NCBI GenBank assembly: GCA_023101725.1
Contig: JALJCO010007119.1
Coordinates: 620,001-684,000, forward strand
DNA length: 64,000 bases
Reading direction: 5' to 3'
Origin: Atherinomorus stipes
Lineage: Eukaryota > Chordata > Actinopteri > Atheriniformes > Atherinidae
Position numbers and translations under genes: made by a program. The notes below the pieces were generated by a model. The model was not told the origin of the DNA and ran no database searches. It was given only the letters and a program-made list of their open reading frames with translations. Shown piece by piece: positions 51,701 through 63,959 of the stretch. Each line of letters starts with the position of its first letter. Within the stretch, counting starts at the first letter, position 1.

Positions 51701-54700
51701 GTTATGATTAATTATGTCCTCTTTTCTTTATTTAGATTGTGTGCAATTTTTGCAGCCGACATCATCAATTCACTGTGATGTCTTAATTATTGTTTAGAGA
51801 AGAAAGGCTTTTGAAAAATCTGCTGCCTCTGTCATGGTTATGATCCCTGTTTAACATTTCCTCAGACTTGGTCAATCGTGGAACGGGTGAATGGGGCCCT
51901 GCCTCGGTTGTTGGCTCTGGGCTCCTAATTGAAAACGCATGTGGGCCACACTGTTGAAAAGTTGTATTTAAATAACAGAAAAAAAAAAAAAAATCCCACA
52001 GCACCACTTGACTTCGAGAAAGTTCCTCACCAGCTCATATTTTGCAGCAGAATACTTAAACTGGTTTTGATGTCTCATTGAGGGCTGTGACTTATTTCTC
52101 TGGGTGAAAATATTCCATGACCTAATGTTTGGCTTTTACCGCCCGTTTTGTTAGATAAATAAAGAATGGCAACTTGCCTTCATTTGAATGGGCTAAATGA
52201 AGAAATGCCTATGTCTGGTACCACTTAGAGAAAAGAGGACAGTTAAGGAGAAAGAGTAGAGCTTTTGTGTTCAAACTATGTGAGTGAACTTTCAGGAGGA
52301 TGTGCTTATATACTCTAAAAGGGGGCATTTGTAATTTTTCTGCCACTTTCTGTTTTTACTTTTTCTTCCCGCACTTAATGATCAGCATTAAAACAAATCT
52401 GCTTTGTCTGAGAGGAGACCTAGAGGGGTTTGAAACATTTGATGCTGGCCATACACTTGAGTTTCTGGGGGTTTTGATCAAATTAAGAGAGCTCAAACTT
52501 GCGTAGATCGCAGCACAGCTGTGCCAAAATGAGCACACTAATGACCGATTTAAACCCGAACCCTGGTGGGCCTTTCAGTTTCACGCCACAGAAATCAACC
52601 CTCTCAAGTATGTGTCTGTTGTTAAAGCAAAACCCTCATGTTTGTTTTAAGACAGGTTAATTGCAGAACCACTGTTGGCACCCACTCTAAGCCGTTTTAT
52701 GGCACCGGGGTCTTGTCGTTTCCTTCCCATTATGAAACAGAGAAAGGTCACAGTCTGTTAAGCTTCTCGTGAGAGATGCATGAATCCAAATGGATCTCCA
52801 CCCCCCTTCCCCCCGTTTTTATTCCCATCTCCGTTCACTCGAGGCATTCCAGGTGTGCAAGTATGCACTTGAGAAGAGGGGGGTGCAGTGGTTGCCATTG
52901 TTTTTCTCGGCACAAGCGGCGGAAGCGAAGAACGCCTCATTCGCTTTGATGAGCGATGTGTTCATGCGTGGGCTTCAATGTCACCCGCCATGAGGCAGCT
53001 GTGAAGTCGCAGCTCATGTCTGTGGTGCCATTTACTCAATGATGAAGTGGGGAGATCTCTGTTGGTTCCACATTCACCTCCCCTTTACACACTTGTACAC
53101 ACACTGTTTGAGCATGTGTTCCTCCCACCTTAACTGTATTACGACTGCAAGTCGCAGCCAATACTAGCATGTATTAAATTTCAAGCTCTCTGATCACAAT
53201 GACGGAGGTTGAGTGGGTGATTATGCAAGGTTTTGTCATCAGAAAGCATTAGAAGTTGATGGCCCCCGCTTGGCACTACCTCTTTTTTTCTTGTTCTGGA
53301 ATGTGACTTTCCTACAAAAACAATTAGTTTGATTCAATTTTCCTCTCAGTTTCTCATGGTAGTATTTCCCCAGCATAAATTGGCACATTTTACCATATAG
53401 GTGACATATCAACATCCATTTTGAAGTTAATTTGCCATCAAATTCGCAACTTAATTCAAGCTGCCAAAGGGAAGACGTGGGGAGTAGATTGTAACTCATA
53501 AGTATGCATTGGAAAGAGTGTTGATTAACATTGAGGGCTCGAGAGACAGACAGACTCAATGTGTATCATCTACCCTCAGAGGCTGGCACTGGAATTGAAT
53601 GTGATATCTTGCATAACGTGTCCTTGCTTTAAGTCCTTGGTTCCAGGCTCACGAAGAAAAGCCGCACCATTGGTTTGCTTGCTTTTTGCTTGGCTGTTGT
53701 ACAGCTGCCCAGGCTCCAGGCAAACTCTGAGTAAAATCTGAAAGGACTTGTGAAGTAGACAGTAGTCCACATATCTGGCAGCATTCTCATGTCAAATTAC
53801 AGGAAAGATGTGTGTGCAGGACACTTGATACGCTAGAAACGCAATTGAAATGTGCTCCTAAAAGCAGGCACTTTTATGTACTGTATGTTGCACTGGAGAT
53901 AAGGGGGTGGGGGTTGTCCTCAAAAGACTGTGAGAACATTTCAGACTGTAAACAATGCTTCATTAAACCAGCCATTGTTAGTATTATCTATTGACACAGG
54001 TCAAGTAACTGCTGAATGAAAGGATGATTGTGCATTTTACACAACTGTTCTACATTTTGGTACCAGTATTGAACGATGCCCCTCTCTCATATTTCCCCAC
54101 AGAATGCCTGTGGCAGTCGTATTTATTTGGCACATTCTCAGCATGCTCCCACTCTTGTGGTTGAAGTGTTGCATAGCAACTGAGAAAAACAGCTTTAAAT
54201 ATTTTGGTTAAAACGGTTTTAAGAAAATAAAGAACAGCCTGCAATTACTGTTCATTTCTCCCGAGTTCATAAGTTTAAGGAGCCGCAGAATTGCGCCAAG
54301 TAATAAATGAAATACCGAATTTGGCTTTGTGTTGGCCTGGAAAAAAATGAAAGACGGTACATCTAGAATATTGCCTCCTCTCATGCCAATTCATCTTTTT
54401 CTGTTTTGTTTATCGAATAAATGCTGGCAGCTGTCTGCACCTTCACTAATTCACAACTGTTTTGAAACAAAGCTTGCAGTAGTTTTCAGAGTGCAGCTTG
54501 GCTCAGTTTTTGAGCCAAGCGAGTATATCTTTGACAGGATGGAAAATGTGTAGGTGAGTGCAAATTTGAAGTGATGTGCCTCAGGAAAACGGATAGGGAT
54601 AGAGCGACGGGGATGGGGGCGCATGTGGAGAGAGAGAAGCTGGATGACGCACAGCAGGTGACAGACAGACACTAATAGTAATGGCTCTTATCAGTGCTGC

Positions 54701-55743
54701 GCTCGCTCCCTCTTTTCACATGGGCTCTGACATCCTCCTCCTACTCCACCCCCTCCATCTAGCAGGGGGTGTTGGGAGCTCGCTGGGTTGTGCAGCCCGT
54801 TCAGACGGAAAGAGCCTGCCAAACACCGGTCCCCTCACATATAAATTGCATCATTAACATCGCCTAGATTATTCCAGGCTCTCCCACCGGGTTTATGGCA
54901 GCACCGGCTCAACTTAACTATTTGACTCACTGAAGACATTCAGGTTTCCTGAATGAGTTGTGCTTAGATCTGCTGTGAAATATGCCAGTTCTGTTCTCTC
55001 ATAAGGTTTTAAACAAATCCAGAGGAAATGTGTTTTTTTGCTCACTCACAGAAGCTTTTTATATAGTCTAATGTGCTTTATGTTTTATCTTGAGTTGTCA
55101 AACGTTGATTTATAAGTTGTAATGTGCACCAAAAGACACAGGTTTGTATCAGAGCTTGACTATGTGGTAAAAATTAGAGCTTAAACTCAGTGTCCCAAAG
55201 CCTAATCCTTTCAATATGTCTCTGTTTATGTACCAAAACATAGTGTGTTCAAAATCAGCCATAAATATTAGATGGCTCCATATAAGTGTGTTTTTTCCAG
55301 TGATTGTGTTTTGTAAAATGACAAACTTTTTAAAGTTTAATTGAAGTACATTCTTATATCACCTGTTATAAATTGTGTTGTTGGGAAGGATGTTTATCAG
55401 ATGAAAATATATACAGTCGTCCTCAAAATTATTCATATCCTCCAATTAAAGAAGGAAAGAAAGCAGCTGTCAGTGAAATAAGTTAAAACTGGCTAAAGTA
55501 ATAATAAATAAGATTTCTTTGGAAATCATGACATTGATTTTGAATTGTGGTTTGAAAGAAAATTTAAAAGCAAACACACAAAAAATAAAACATGTAAACA
55601 AGCATAATGGGGCTCCGAGGCTGATTTTGTTGAGCAAAACTTTGAGGCAATCACTGCAATCGGGTGTTTTCTCTAATGTTCAAAAAGACTTCATATGTTG
55701 GTCCACCGTTCATGGGAAAGGTGCTCTTATATGTCTGTGACAG

Positions 55744-55744
<1 letters not shown>

Positions 55745-55814
<70 letters not shown>
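55745..55814. repeat. (TTA)n microsatellite
   Basis: About 23 TTA units inside the copy-1 transposon; absent from the sister copy at 62.3 kb, so it expanded after the copies separated. Confidence 0.95.
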
Positions 55815-55815
<1 letters not shown>

Positions 55816-55910
55816 TCCATTCACATTTCAAAAGAAATATTTTATTTCACTAAATTATAATTTTTTAAATTTTTATTAGTTTCTTTAGTTTCTTGGTATT
55901 TGAATTACTA

Positions 55911-56492
55911 CACACTCAAAAATAAAGGTACCAATTTGTACTTAAAAGGGTACAAAGCTTGTTGCTGGGGGTGTTCCTTTTTGAAAGACATTTCTGTACC
56001 CTTCGGTCCTGGTCCATTTTTGTACCTTGTCAAACTGTATGAGTTAATAAAGTACAATTAAACCAATTAAAAATTATGATAAAGGTCAATAAAATAGAGA
56101 TTATGACAACAATCAAAGATGCTACTAATAAATGAATAATTATTATATAAATATTAGGCCAAACACATATATAAATATAAATGTAATTTTTACTATGATT
56201 ATTATGAAAATCATAATATAATAACTATAATTATATTACTGTTTAGAAGGACTGCTATTTATAGTTATTGTACAAGCTACGCACATTTTTCAATGCTGCA
56301 GGTACCCTTAGGGTTGAAATGGTACAAATATGTTCTTTATATGACTTTGGACCCTTTTTCATAGTATGTAGGTACACTTCTGACCTAATAAAGACCAATA
56401 TTGTACTTTTGAGAGAACATTTGTAAAAAAAAAAAAAAAAGTACCTACAGGTACAGAAATGTTCCTGTCTCGTACCTCTATTTTTGAGTGTG
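55911..56492. mobile_element. Nested TA-flanked MITE, 582 bp
   Basis: Inverted ends CACACTCAAAAATAAAGGTA and the reverse complement of TACCTCTATTTTTGAGTGTG, flanked by TA (55909-55910 and 56493-56494). The sister element reads GAATTACTATTGTGAATT (reverse strand of about 62377-62394) with a single TA: the empty site. Confidence 0.9.
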
Positions 56493-56879
56493 TATTGTGA
56501 ATTTAGACTTTTCTTTAATTAGAGTGTATGAATAATTTTGAGGGTGACTGTATGTGTATGCAAATCATATATGTCACTGAAGTTTATTTACTTTTCCCAT
56601 TATTATCTGTAGATATCTACCACATAGCCGAGTACCTAATTGCAATAATTTTAATGAGCTTTTACTGTTTTTTTTTCTGTGTATTTCTGCATAAATATTA
56701 CCTAAAACATTACAGGTCTTAAATGTACATAAAGAAAAATCCAATTCTACAAAAAAGTCAGAATGATCCAGTAGGCTCTTTCCACGAAGAGGCGGTATTC
56801 CACCTGCACCTGTGCACCCTCTGCACTTGTGCATGCTGGTTAGTTGTAGGACACTCACGAAAACAAAGCATCCTCTAAG

Positions 56880-58260
56880 TGGAAGTTGAAACATCCATGT
56901 TTGTCCTACTATTTCACATCAAAATGTGAAATGGTACACCCATACAAAATTATATTTGTATGGGTGACAAAAGTATGTGAACTTGTTATCTTCAGTCTCT
57001 ACTTCTCAGCTTCAAGTGAACATTTCTGGTCCAGCTCATCAGCTTCTGTATGAAATAGATGCAATTCGGGGATGCTGGTGGGTTTCCAAATATGAGCGGC
57101 TCACTTCTTGCGCTACATGTCTGTTGGCTTATATGGGCAGGACTGCAAGACTATGGCTCTGTAAGCATTATTTTATTTTATCTTATTTCTTTTATAGGAC
57201 CACTCAGATGTTCAGGGTTGTTGTCTTGCTGATTAACTCACTTTTCTTGAGATTCAATTTGATCCAAACAAAAATTCTTACATTTTCTTTTGGAGTTCAG
57301 AGGTATAAAGCAGTATGCATCATTGCATCGATTATGGCAAGCCATTATAGTGTAGCTGCAGCAAAATAGGCCAAAACCATGATCCTGCCATCACCATGTG
57401 ACATAGATGGTGTAAAGTAGGGTTGCTGTGTAAAATATAAATTAAAGCAGAGTAAAGTTATTAGAAAATCTCATAAGCCCTGATTTTTATCCCAAATAAA
57501 ATATAAACAACATATCGGATGTTTGAAATAAGACATTTTACAGGTAATATTAACTTATTTTGGAATTGGTGCTGTAATTTGGTCCCATGTGTTCAGGGCT
57601 GCTCGATAATGGAAAAAAATATTATCATGATTATTTTGGTCAATATTCAAATCATGATTATTTAAAAGATTATTTTTTTTAATTAAGTGATGCATTTATT
57701 CAACATTTCTCTCTGTCAAAAAAACCCCTACTTTATTACTGACAATTTAAGCAAAACTCCTCCTTTGCTCTTCAGCTGCATGGGTGTAGGTTGTAGCAGG
57801 GGCGGGTGGAAAGGAAGGCATTGCGTCAGAAATTGTGTAAAGTAAAATGATCAATAATCGTTTCAACTCGATTATATGAGTTTGGAGATCCTTTGACATA
57901 AAAATTGAAATCGCAATCAAATTTTGATTAATCGCACAGCCCTAATGTGTTCCTCTCAATCTTCTGCAAACATTAGATGGACAGCATTGTTGTTTCTTGG
58001 AGATCAGTGATCTCTCTTGTCGCTGTGCCGTGTACATGATGGATGTTCAGGTTTCTAGGAGCTAATGTGGTAAAGACTTAATGTCTTCAAAAAATGACCT
58101 TGAATTCCTTTGAGGCCCTGAGACTATTGCTTTTGAAATAATCTTTGTTGGTTTACTTCTCCAGTGCAGGTTAACAATAATTTCCTTCTTCTGGTTTGAC
58201 TGTGGACTGGTTAAGTCAGAACCTTTTAGAAGTCTTGTATCAGAGACTTCAGTAATGCGT
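56880..58260 (-). mobile_element. Degenerate Tc1-like element, interrupted
   Basis: GGCCAAAACCATGATCCTGC followed by CATCACCATGTGAC at 57370 is, on the reverse strand, the KHGGGSIMVWG-like coding segment of Tc1 transposases, heavily mutated; CTTCTGCAAACATTAGATGG and AAGTATGTGAAC are further landmarks. No open frame survives. Near the left end is a 12-bp perfect inverted repeat CACCCATACAAA/TTTGTATGGGTG (about 56937-56966). Interrupted by the MITE at 57595. Confidence 0.5.
57595..57944. mobile_element. hAT-like MITE, 350 bp
   Basis: Starts AGGGCTGCTCGATAATGG, ends GATTAATCGCACAGCCCTA, flanked by the perfect 8-bp duplication ATGTGTTC (57587-57594 and 57945-57952). Inserted into the degenerate Tc1-like element, so younger than it. 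Confidence 0.9.
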
Positions 58261-61206
58261 TAAGAAGGCAAAATTTTTATGCATCCTTTTTATTAAGGTG
58301 AAACAAGATGCATTCCTTGCTGTTACTGCATAACATTGAGTGAAGCACCATGGACTAATAACTTAATAAGTTCTAAAGATTTTTGCATGTATTTCAGTGA
58401 TAAAATTAGGTGTTTGTAGCTCAGATCCTGCTTATATAACAAGATTGCTAGTTTGGATGACAAAGTAGAGTAATTTGTGTTATTTACTGTATTTCATTAG
58501 GTTATCTTAATCTGCTTTATTTGTACTACTGATCTTTATTTGTATGAAAAGCACATTTAAAGTCGAATTTATGTGGACTTTTGGGGGGAAAAAAGATAGA
58601 TTTGAGCACCATAGTAGGATTTCCACAATAGCAGAGGGCTAATTTATGAATCAACAAGGAGACAATGAAAGTAACTCATCAAGCAACCACTTGTTTCTGT
58701 AATTTGATGATTGAATCCCTTTTTTTGGTCATATTTTAAACAGAATTTACATTATTGAAAAATTGTTCCCCATAGAATTGGCTATTTTAAGATGATGTAT
58801 TATATACTATACTATCCTTATAATTGGCCCAATTTAGAGCAAGTCTGGGATCCATTGCTCCACCAAAGGAGGCTCTTAAGCCCAGTTGACATCTGCAGTA
58901 GAGCTGGATGGGGCTTCCTCCTCAGATCAGTTGGCAATTAACTCTGTAATTACTATCTGAGGTCAGGGTTAAGCCCAGAGTGAAAGGTTGTAGCTGCAAA
59001 CATTTTTATATGATCCTCTTACTCTATTATCCTTTCTCACTGCTACAAGGTTTTACCTCATGGGGAGAATACATTACATAAAGCCCCTTGGTAATTACTC
59101 CTCAATGAATATCCGCATGGTGTATAGTCCTATGATTAATCTGGAATCCCCTCTGCCCCTGTCCGACTGCAGGCCTGGCTCTGCTTACCATGCAAGTTTC
59201 ATTTTCACCTGAACAAATGGCTCCTTTAGACAAAAAGTGCCAACCTTTTACTTTTACTCGCTGCTTGGAGAAAAAAAAAAAAACAAGAGAAAGAGGGAGG
59301 TGCAACCTCCTGCAGCAATAACAGATATCCCAACAAGGAGAAAAAGTAGGGGTGGGGTCAGAGTGACTGGTGGTGGGGAGGGGTTTTTTTGGAGGGAGAG
59401 ACGCTTAATAGTGTTGAATAAAGGAACATTTATTTTTGTGCTTCGGCCTGTAACAGCCTCAGGAAATAGCTCAGTCTCTTGATCGCGAGCAAATCCTATT
59501 AACTTACAGTGCTCTCACTCAAGGTAATGGGCTCCACCTTGAGACTTGGGAGAACACTTTTCCTTCTGACACACTGATACTGGTGTCTGGAGGGCTTGGC
59601 GTTGGGTAGTCTAACACTTGGGCAGAGACTAATCAAGTCAAACAATCTGCCGGGCTGGAGCAACACAGAGTGAGGATGTTGATATCCAGCGAGCTCATTC
59701 AACAGGCCCCTTCACACGTTCCTAACCCAATACCAAAGGATCAGTGCACGGGATCAGTTCAAGATCAGGTTATTCGAGCCCCTGAGAATTGTAAAGTGAT
59801 CCCTGAACAGCTTTTGCTTTCTCAGGAGTGATCAGAGCTGTCGGTTCTGTTATAGACTGTTGGGGCCAGGGCCAAAGGGAACTCCTGGGGTCTCTATTTA
59901 TTCCTGTCCAGCAAGGGGAGGCCTGTGTGTGTGAAAGTGTTTGCACTGTGTGTGAGGAGAAAGTGAGAAACAGGAACTCAATTTACAGTATGCGGGTAAC
60001 CACCATCCCAATTGGTGGAGAAACTACAAGATCTTTTAATGAAAACATGGTGTACCTCTGGTTTATTATTTTTTGTCTGAAATCTGATGGTTCAGAAATG
60101 ACTATAGTTAGTTTAAAGCTGCCACATACTGTAATTAACTTAAAGTGAGAATCTCTGGAGAAATAGATTCCCTCTATCAAAGCATAACTGCTCCAATTAA
60201 AAGACTGCAGCAAATTGAAAAATCACCTTTGATCCTTTTCCTTTGCCAAAAATGGCTTCAAACTGCTCATTTCCACACACATTTCACATTAGTTTCTGAG
60301 TATAGTCAACTTAAAAACCCTCTAAAGCCTCATTTAAACGTGTCCCAAACGTTACCAATGCCATGCGACTCCACTGATGGATCGTCTCAGCCTGGGCCTG
60401 CTCATAAATCCATGTAGAATGGCATGTTCTTCCCCTGTCACCATTACCCCTTGCGTCTGTCGTCATCTGGCTGTCTTATATCTGCAAAGTTACAGTGTGC
60501 ACCTGTCAGATACAATTTATGGCATGCAATTTGTTGTGTGCCCTGGGAGTTGCAGCTTCCTGACAAGTTTTTTTTCTTGTATTTGATGTACATTATACAT
60601 GGATATCTCTGTTACAGCCTTTACAACCAAGGGTTATGTGATTTTTATTGTTTCCTGACATCTTAATCAACATCAAACATCATTAAACCATGTCAGAAAC
60701 TTTTTAAAATCAGTATAAATTGCCTTGTCACTACACTTTAAAGGAAAGTTCTTAGTTCCTAAAGAAGAAGTATATTTCCTTTTCTGGACAACAGTATTAG
60801 TTGACTCGTGACGAGCTGTCACCAGCTTTGTTTTGTACAATAAAACAAAATGAATGCTCCGCAATTAGATGTTTGTTCTTTGTCATTGTTGCACGACTGT
60901 GCCGCTGCTGCTTGCGCTCTCAGCAAGGATTATCGCCCCAAAGAGGGGGAAGCATTACAAAATGACAGCCTCTCATGTCGAACAAGTCAAGCTGATTCTG
61001 TGAATATTGAAGAGGTTCCCACCACATGTTCTCCTGCATGTTAAGGGAGTAGCTTTAACCTTGTTTTGATTTGCATCTCCTTAGCAATTAAGATAATATG
61101 TCGTAATTAGAATTTTAATGTACCGCTGTGAGATTTTTGATAATTACACAGAATTCTCTGCGGTGATTTTCTCTTTGCCTGCTTGTCTTCACAGATGAAT
61201 TCATGG

Positions 61207-61231
61207 CTGATTAGATCACTGCTCTAATCAG
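61207..61231. promoter_or_regulatory. Perfect 9-bp inverted repeat with paired TAATC cores
   Basis: CTGATTAGA, a 7-bp spacer TCACTGC, then TCTAATCAG. Each arm carries a TAATC core of the kind bound by Otx/Pitx-class homeodomains. It lies in a transposon-free AT-rich block (61040-61420). Function inferred only. Confidence 0.3.
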
Positions 61232-62211
61232 ATTTGAGTTACATTGTAAAATAGCGTCCCACATGTCTGCCAAGATGAGTTTCTCAGTGTAACTGTGAAG
61301 CAGTTAACTCGGCTCTGCGTACGTTTGAAAGGGAGTTTACAATTTGGACTTTTACTAAAATCTCATTGCTTTGTAATGATTAAAAAGCTGAAATGAAATC
61401 GAGCCAATTAAGAGTAAAGAAGTGTTAGTTTCACGAAGGCTCTTAATCACACCGTCCTTCAGTTCTTCACTGCTCTTTACACAACAGTTTGTTCTCATTG
61501 TGAGCAGAGATTTGGGACACCAGACAGACGCAGTGTCCTTTCAAGTTTTTTTTTTTTTTTTTTTTTTTAAAGCATCTATAAATATTTTACACCAACCATT
61601 TGAACTGTAGAAAAAAAAAAGTCATCTCAGACACCCCATTGAATTTTAATTGAACATGTCTTGGTTAGCTACAGATGCATGAACCACTGACTTTTCAGCC
61701 ATGGCAGCTGCAGAGTTTTTGAGGTAGTTGTAGTAGTTTGTCAGCTAAATAGACTCAGAACAGAGTTTGATCGTTGGATAGGTATGATATTTATTACAAA
61801 TTTAATAATTTAAAATTTTATTATTTCAACTTTAAGTTCCCTGATTGGATTTTAGATGTGTCTTTTATTTAGATTAGAGGCTGACTGAGTTTATATAAAA
61901 AGGGTGATACAGATATAATGATGATGACTTTTAGCAGCAAAAAGCCGATAGCCATGAGCTCAATGCAGGTTTGCCAGACTTTGCGCTTTATGTATGTTAG
62001 CTTATTTGTTTGTGGTAGTGTAAATGGCATTTGTGTTTTGTTTGTATGTATAAAGTGTTGGAAATGTGCATATGTGTTTATATATGATTCAACAATGTTT
62101 TTCCTAATGATGATTAGCAGGTGAACTCTTTTTGGAGGCATTTATGCAGGGCTTTCCACAGAGACACCGAGTAGCCAGCCATAACATCTAAGTAGCCCGG
62201 GTTGGGGAGGG

Positions 62212-62212
62212 G

Positions 62213-62304
<92 letters not shown>
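62212..62304. repeat. Compound (TA)n(TG)n(TA)n(CA)n microsatellite
   Basis: A symmetrical run of TA, TG, TA and CA dinucleotides abutting the left end of the transposon at 62332; the alternating purine-pyrimidine track could adopt Z-DNA or a cruciform. Confidence 0.95.
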
Positions 62305-62331
62305 CCCTACATGTGTATATATAGATACACA

Positions 62332-63045
62332 CAGTCATCCTCAACATTATTCATACCCTCCACTTACAGAAAAGGCTAAATTCACAATAGTAATTCAAAT
62401 AACAAGAAACTATTGATAAATAAAAATTTACAAAATTATAATCAAGTGAAATAAAATATTGCTTTTGAATTGTAGTAGAAAATAACAATTAAAAAAACAA
62501 ACAACCAAAATCATCCCAGACATATTAGAGCACCTTTCCAATGAACAGTGGACTAAAATACCTGTCAACAGGTGTAAAAGTATTTTTAACCTCTTAACTC
62601 CCACCTTTTTAAGTACTTGCTATTTTGCATACCCAAATGGAAATGCAAATAACAGAGGAACTGTAAGGCCAAATTACTTGTGTGAGACATCATTTGAAAG
62701 CTTCACCTTCTAGTTTCTGAAAATATAAATAAGAAAAGTGTGACTAAAACACAGCCTGGGCGCCGGCGCCCAGGTGGTTTTAAACAGGTTAAGCATTACA
62801 GAAGCCTCCTGGTTGCAGTGATTGCCTTAAAGTGTTGCTCAATAAAATTTAAACTTTGGAGCCCCATCATGCTTGTTTGATTGTTTTATTTTCTATGTGT
62901 TTGTTTTTAATATTTATGTTGAACAACAATTTTAAACCAATGCCATAAATTTTCATTTATTACTTTTGTCAATTTCATCTTATTTCACTGACAGCTAACT
63001 TTTTTCCTACTTTAATTGAAGGGTATTATTAATTTTGAGGACGTG
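62332..63045. mobile_element. TA-type transposon derivative (copy 2, inverted to 55414)
   Basis: Starts CAGTCATCCTCAACATTATT and ends AATTTTGAGGACGTG. Its interior is the reverse complement of copy 1 (for example TCTTATTTCACTGACAGCTA against TAGCTGTCAGTGAAATAAG-type sequence). It lacks the 582-bp MITE and the TTA run of copy 1 but carries the TTAA insertion at 62590. Confidence 0.8.
62590..62788. mobile_element. piggyBac-like MITE, about 200 bp
   Basis: Flanked by TTAA (62586-62589 and 62789-62792), with ends CCTCTTAACTCCCACC and the reverse complement of CCTGTTTAAAACCACC. It contains a perfect 20-bp GC palindrome CCTGGGCGCCGGCGCCCAGG (62755-62774). The sister copy at 55.6 kb has no insert at the matching place. 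Confidence 0.75.
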
Positions 63046-63561
63046 TTATTATGTTGTCTACATAAGACAATACTTTTTCGTTTTTTGGGGTCCAAAGATC
63101 ACATAAAGTTTAGGGCCAAGTGTACTAACTTGATGTGGTCTGTTTTCCAAGAAAGAGCAATGAGTGATGCAGTTATAGTCACTGGTGCCCAGTATTACTG
63201 GGAAAAAGCCATAGAAAATCAATTTTTATTAAGACTGAGTATTACTTCCTAATGTTAAAAGAAATGTTACATATTTTCCATTTGATCAAGTTAATTCTCT
63301 GCACATCTTTTATGATAACCAACACAGATCTATAAACACCATTTATCAATCTTAAAACACCTCAAAACATTCATAAAACCTTGCAAATACTGCTAAGAAG
63401 TCATTAGTAGAAGTTGTTTACAGCTCCAGCTTTGTGTAGCACACTGTGCAGCATTTACAAACACTGACTTTTTACATCAGACATTAAATAGAAAGTAAAT
63501 TAGACTTAGTGAGCTTGTGTTATTGACATTTTTGCTTCAATTGCACACCCATGTTAATATA

Positions 63562-63959
63562 TAGGGATGTATATCATTATGATTTTATCGATACCGATAC
63601 CAATTGATCTCCTTTCGATACCGGTATTTATCGTTTTTATTGATACTATATATAATTTAGAGTAAATAATAAAGACATTACAAGATGTTAAAAGATCAGT
63701 GGTGGAGAACATTTGTTAGATGATGTTGAGGAAGCCTAGACATAAAGGTGGGTGAAGGACCGCTGGGAGAATAAGGGAATTGTGTCTGTCTTATTCCATC
63801 ACTGTGATTATTTGACTGTGTAATGATAACTCAATGATTAGGTAGATGTACAAAAAGTATCAATAAGAGTATCGTTTGTCCAGATTCTTAACGGTACCCT
63901 GGTATCGTTAAGATTAGGAACCGGTACCAAACGATACCGGTACTCGGTATTCATCCCTA
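63562..63959. mobile_element. hAT-like MITE, 398 bp
   Basis: Starts TAGGGATGTATATC and ends GGTATTCATCCCTA, flanked by a perfect 8-bp duplication TTAATATA (63554-63561 and 63960-63967). The interior holds inverted blocks of CGATACCGGTA type. No transposase. Confidence 0.9.

Larger units (their letters stand above)
55414..56550. mobile_element. TA-flanked transposon derivative (copy 1) with nested insert
   Basis: Ends CAGTCGTCCTCAAAATTATT and the reverse complement of AATAATTTTGAGGGTGACTG, flanked by TA on both sides (55412-55413, 56551-56552), as in Tc1/mariner elements. No intact transposase. It contains a TTA microsatellite and the element at 55911. An inverted sister copy lies at 62332-63045. 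Confidence 0.85.

Noticed and set aside
55664..55879. Leucine-run frame
   Set aside because: Translation of the TTA microsatellite inside a transposon.
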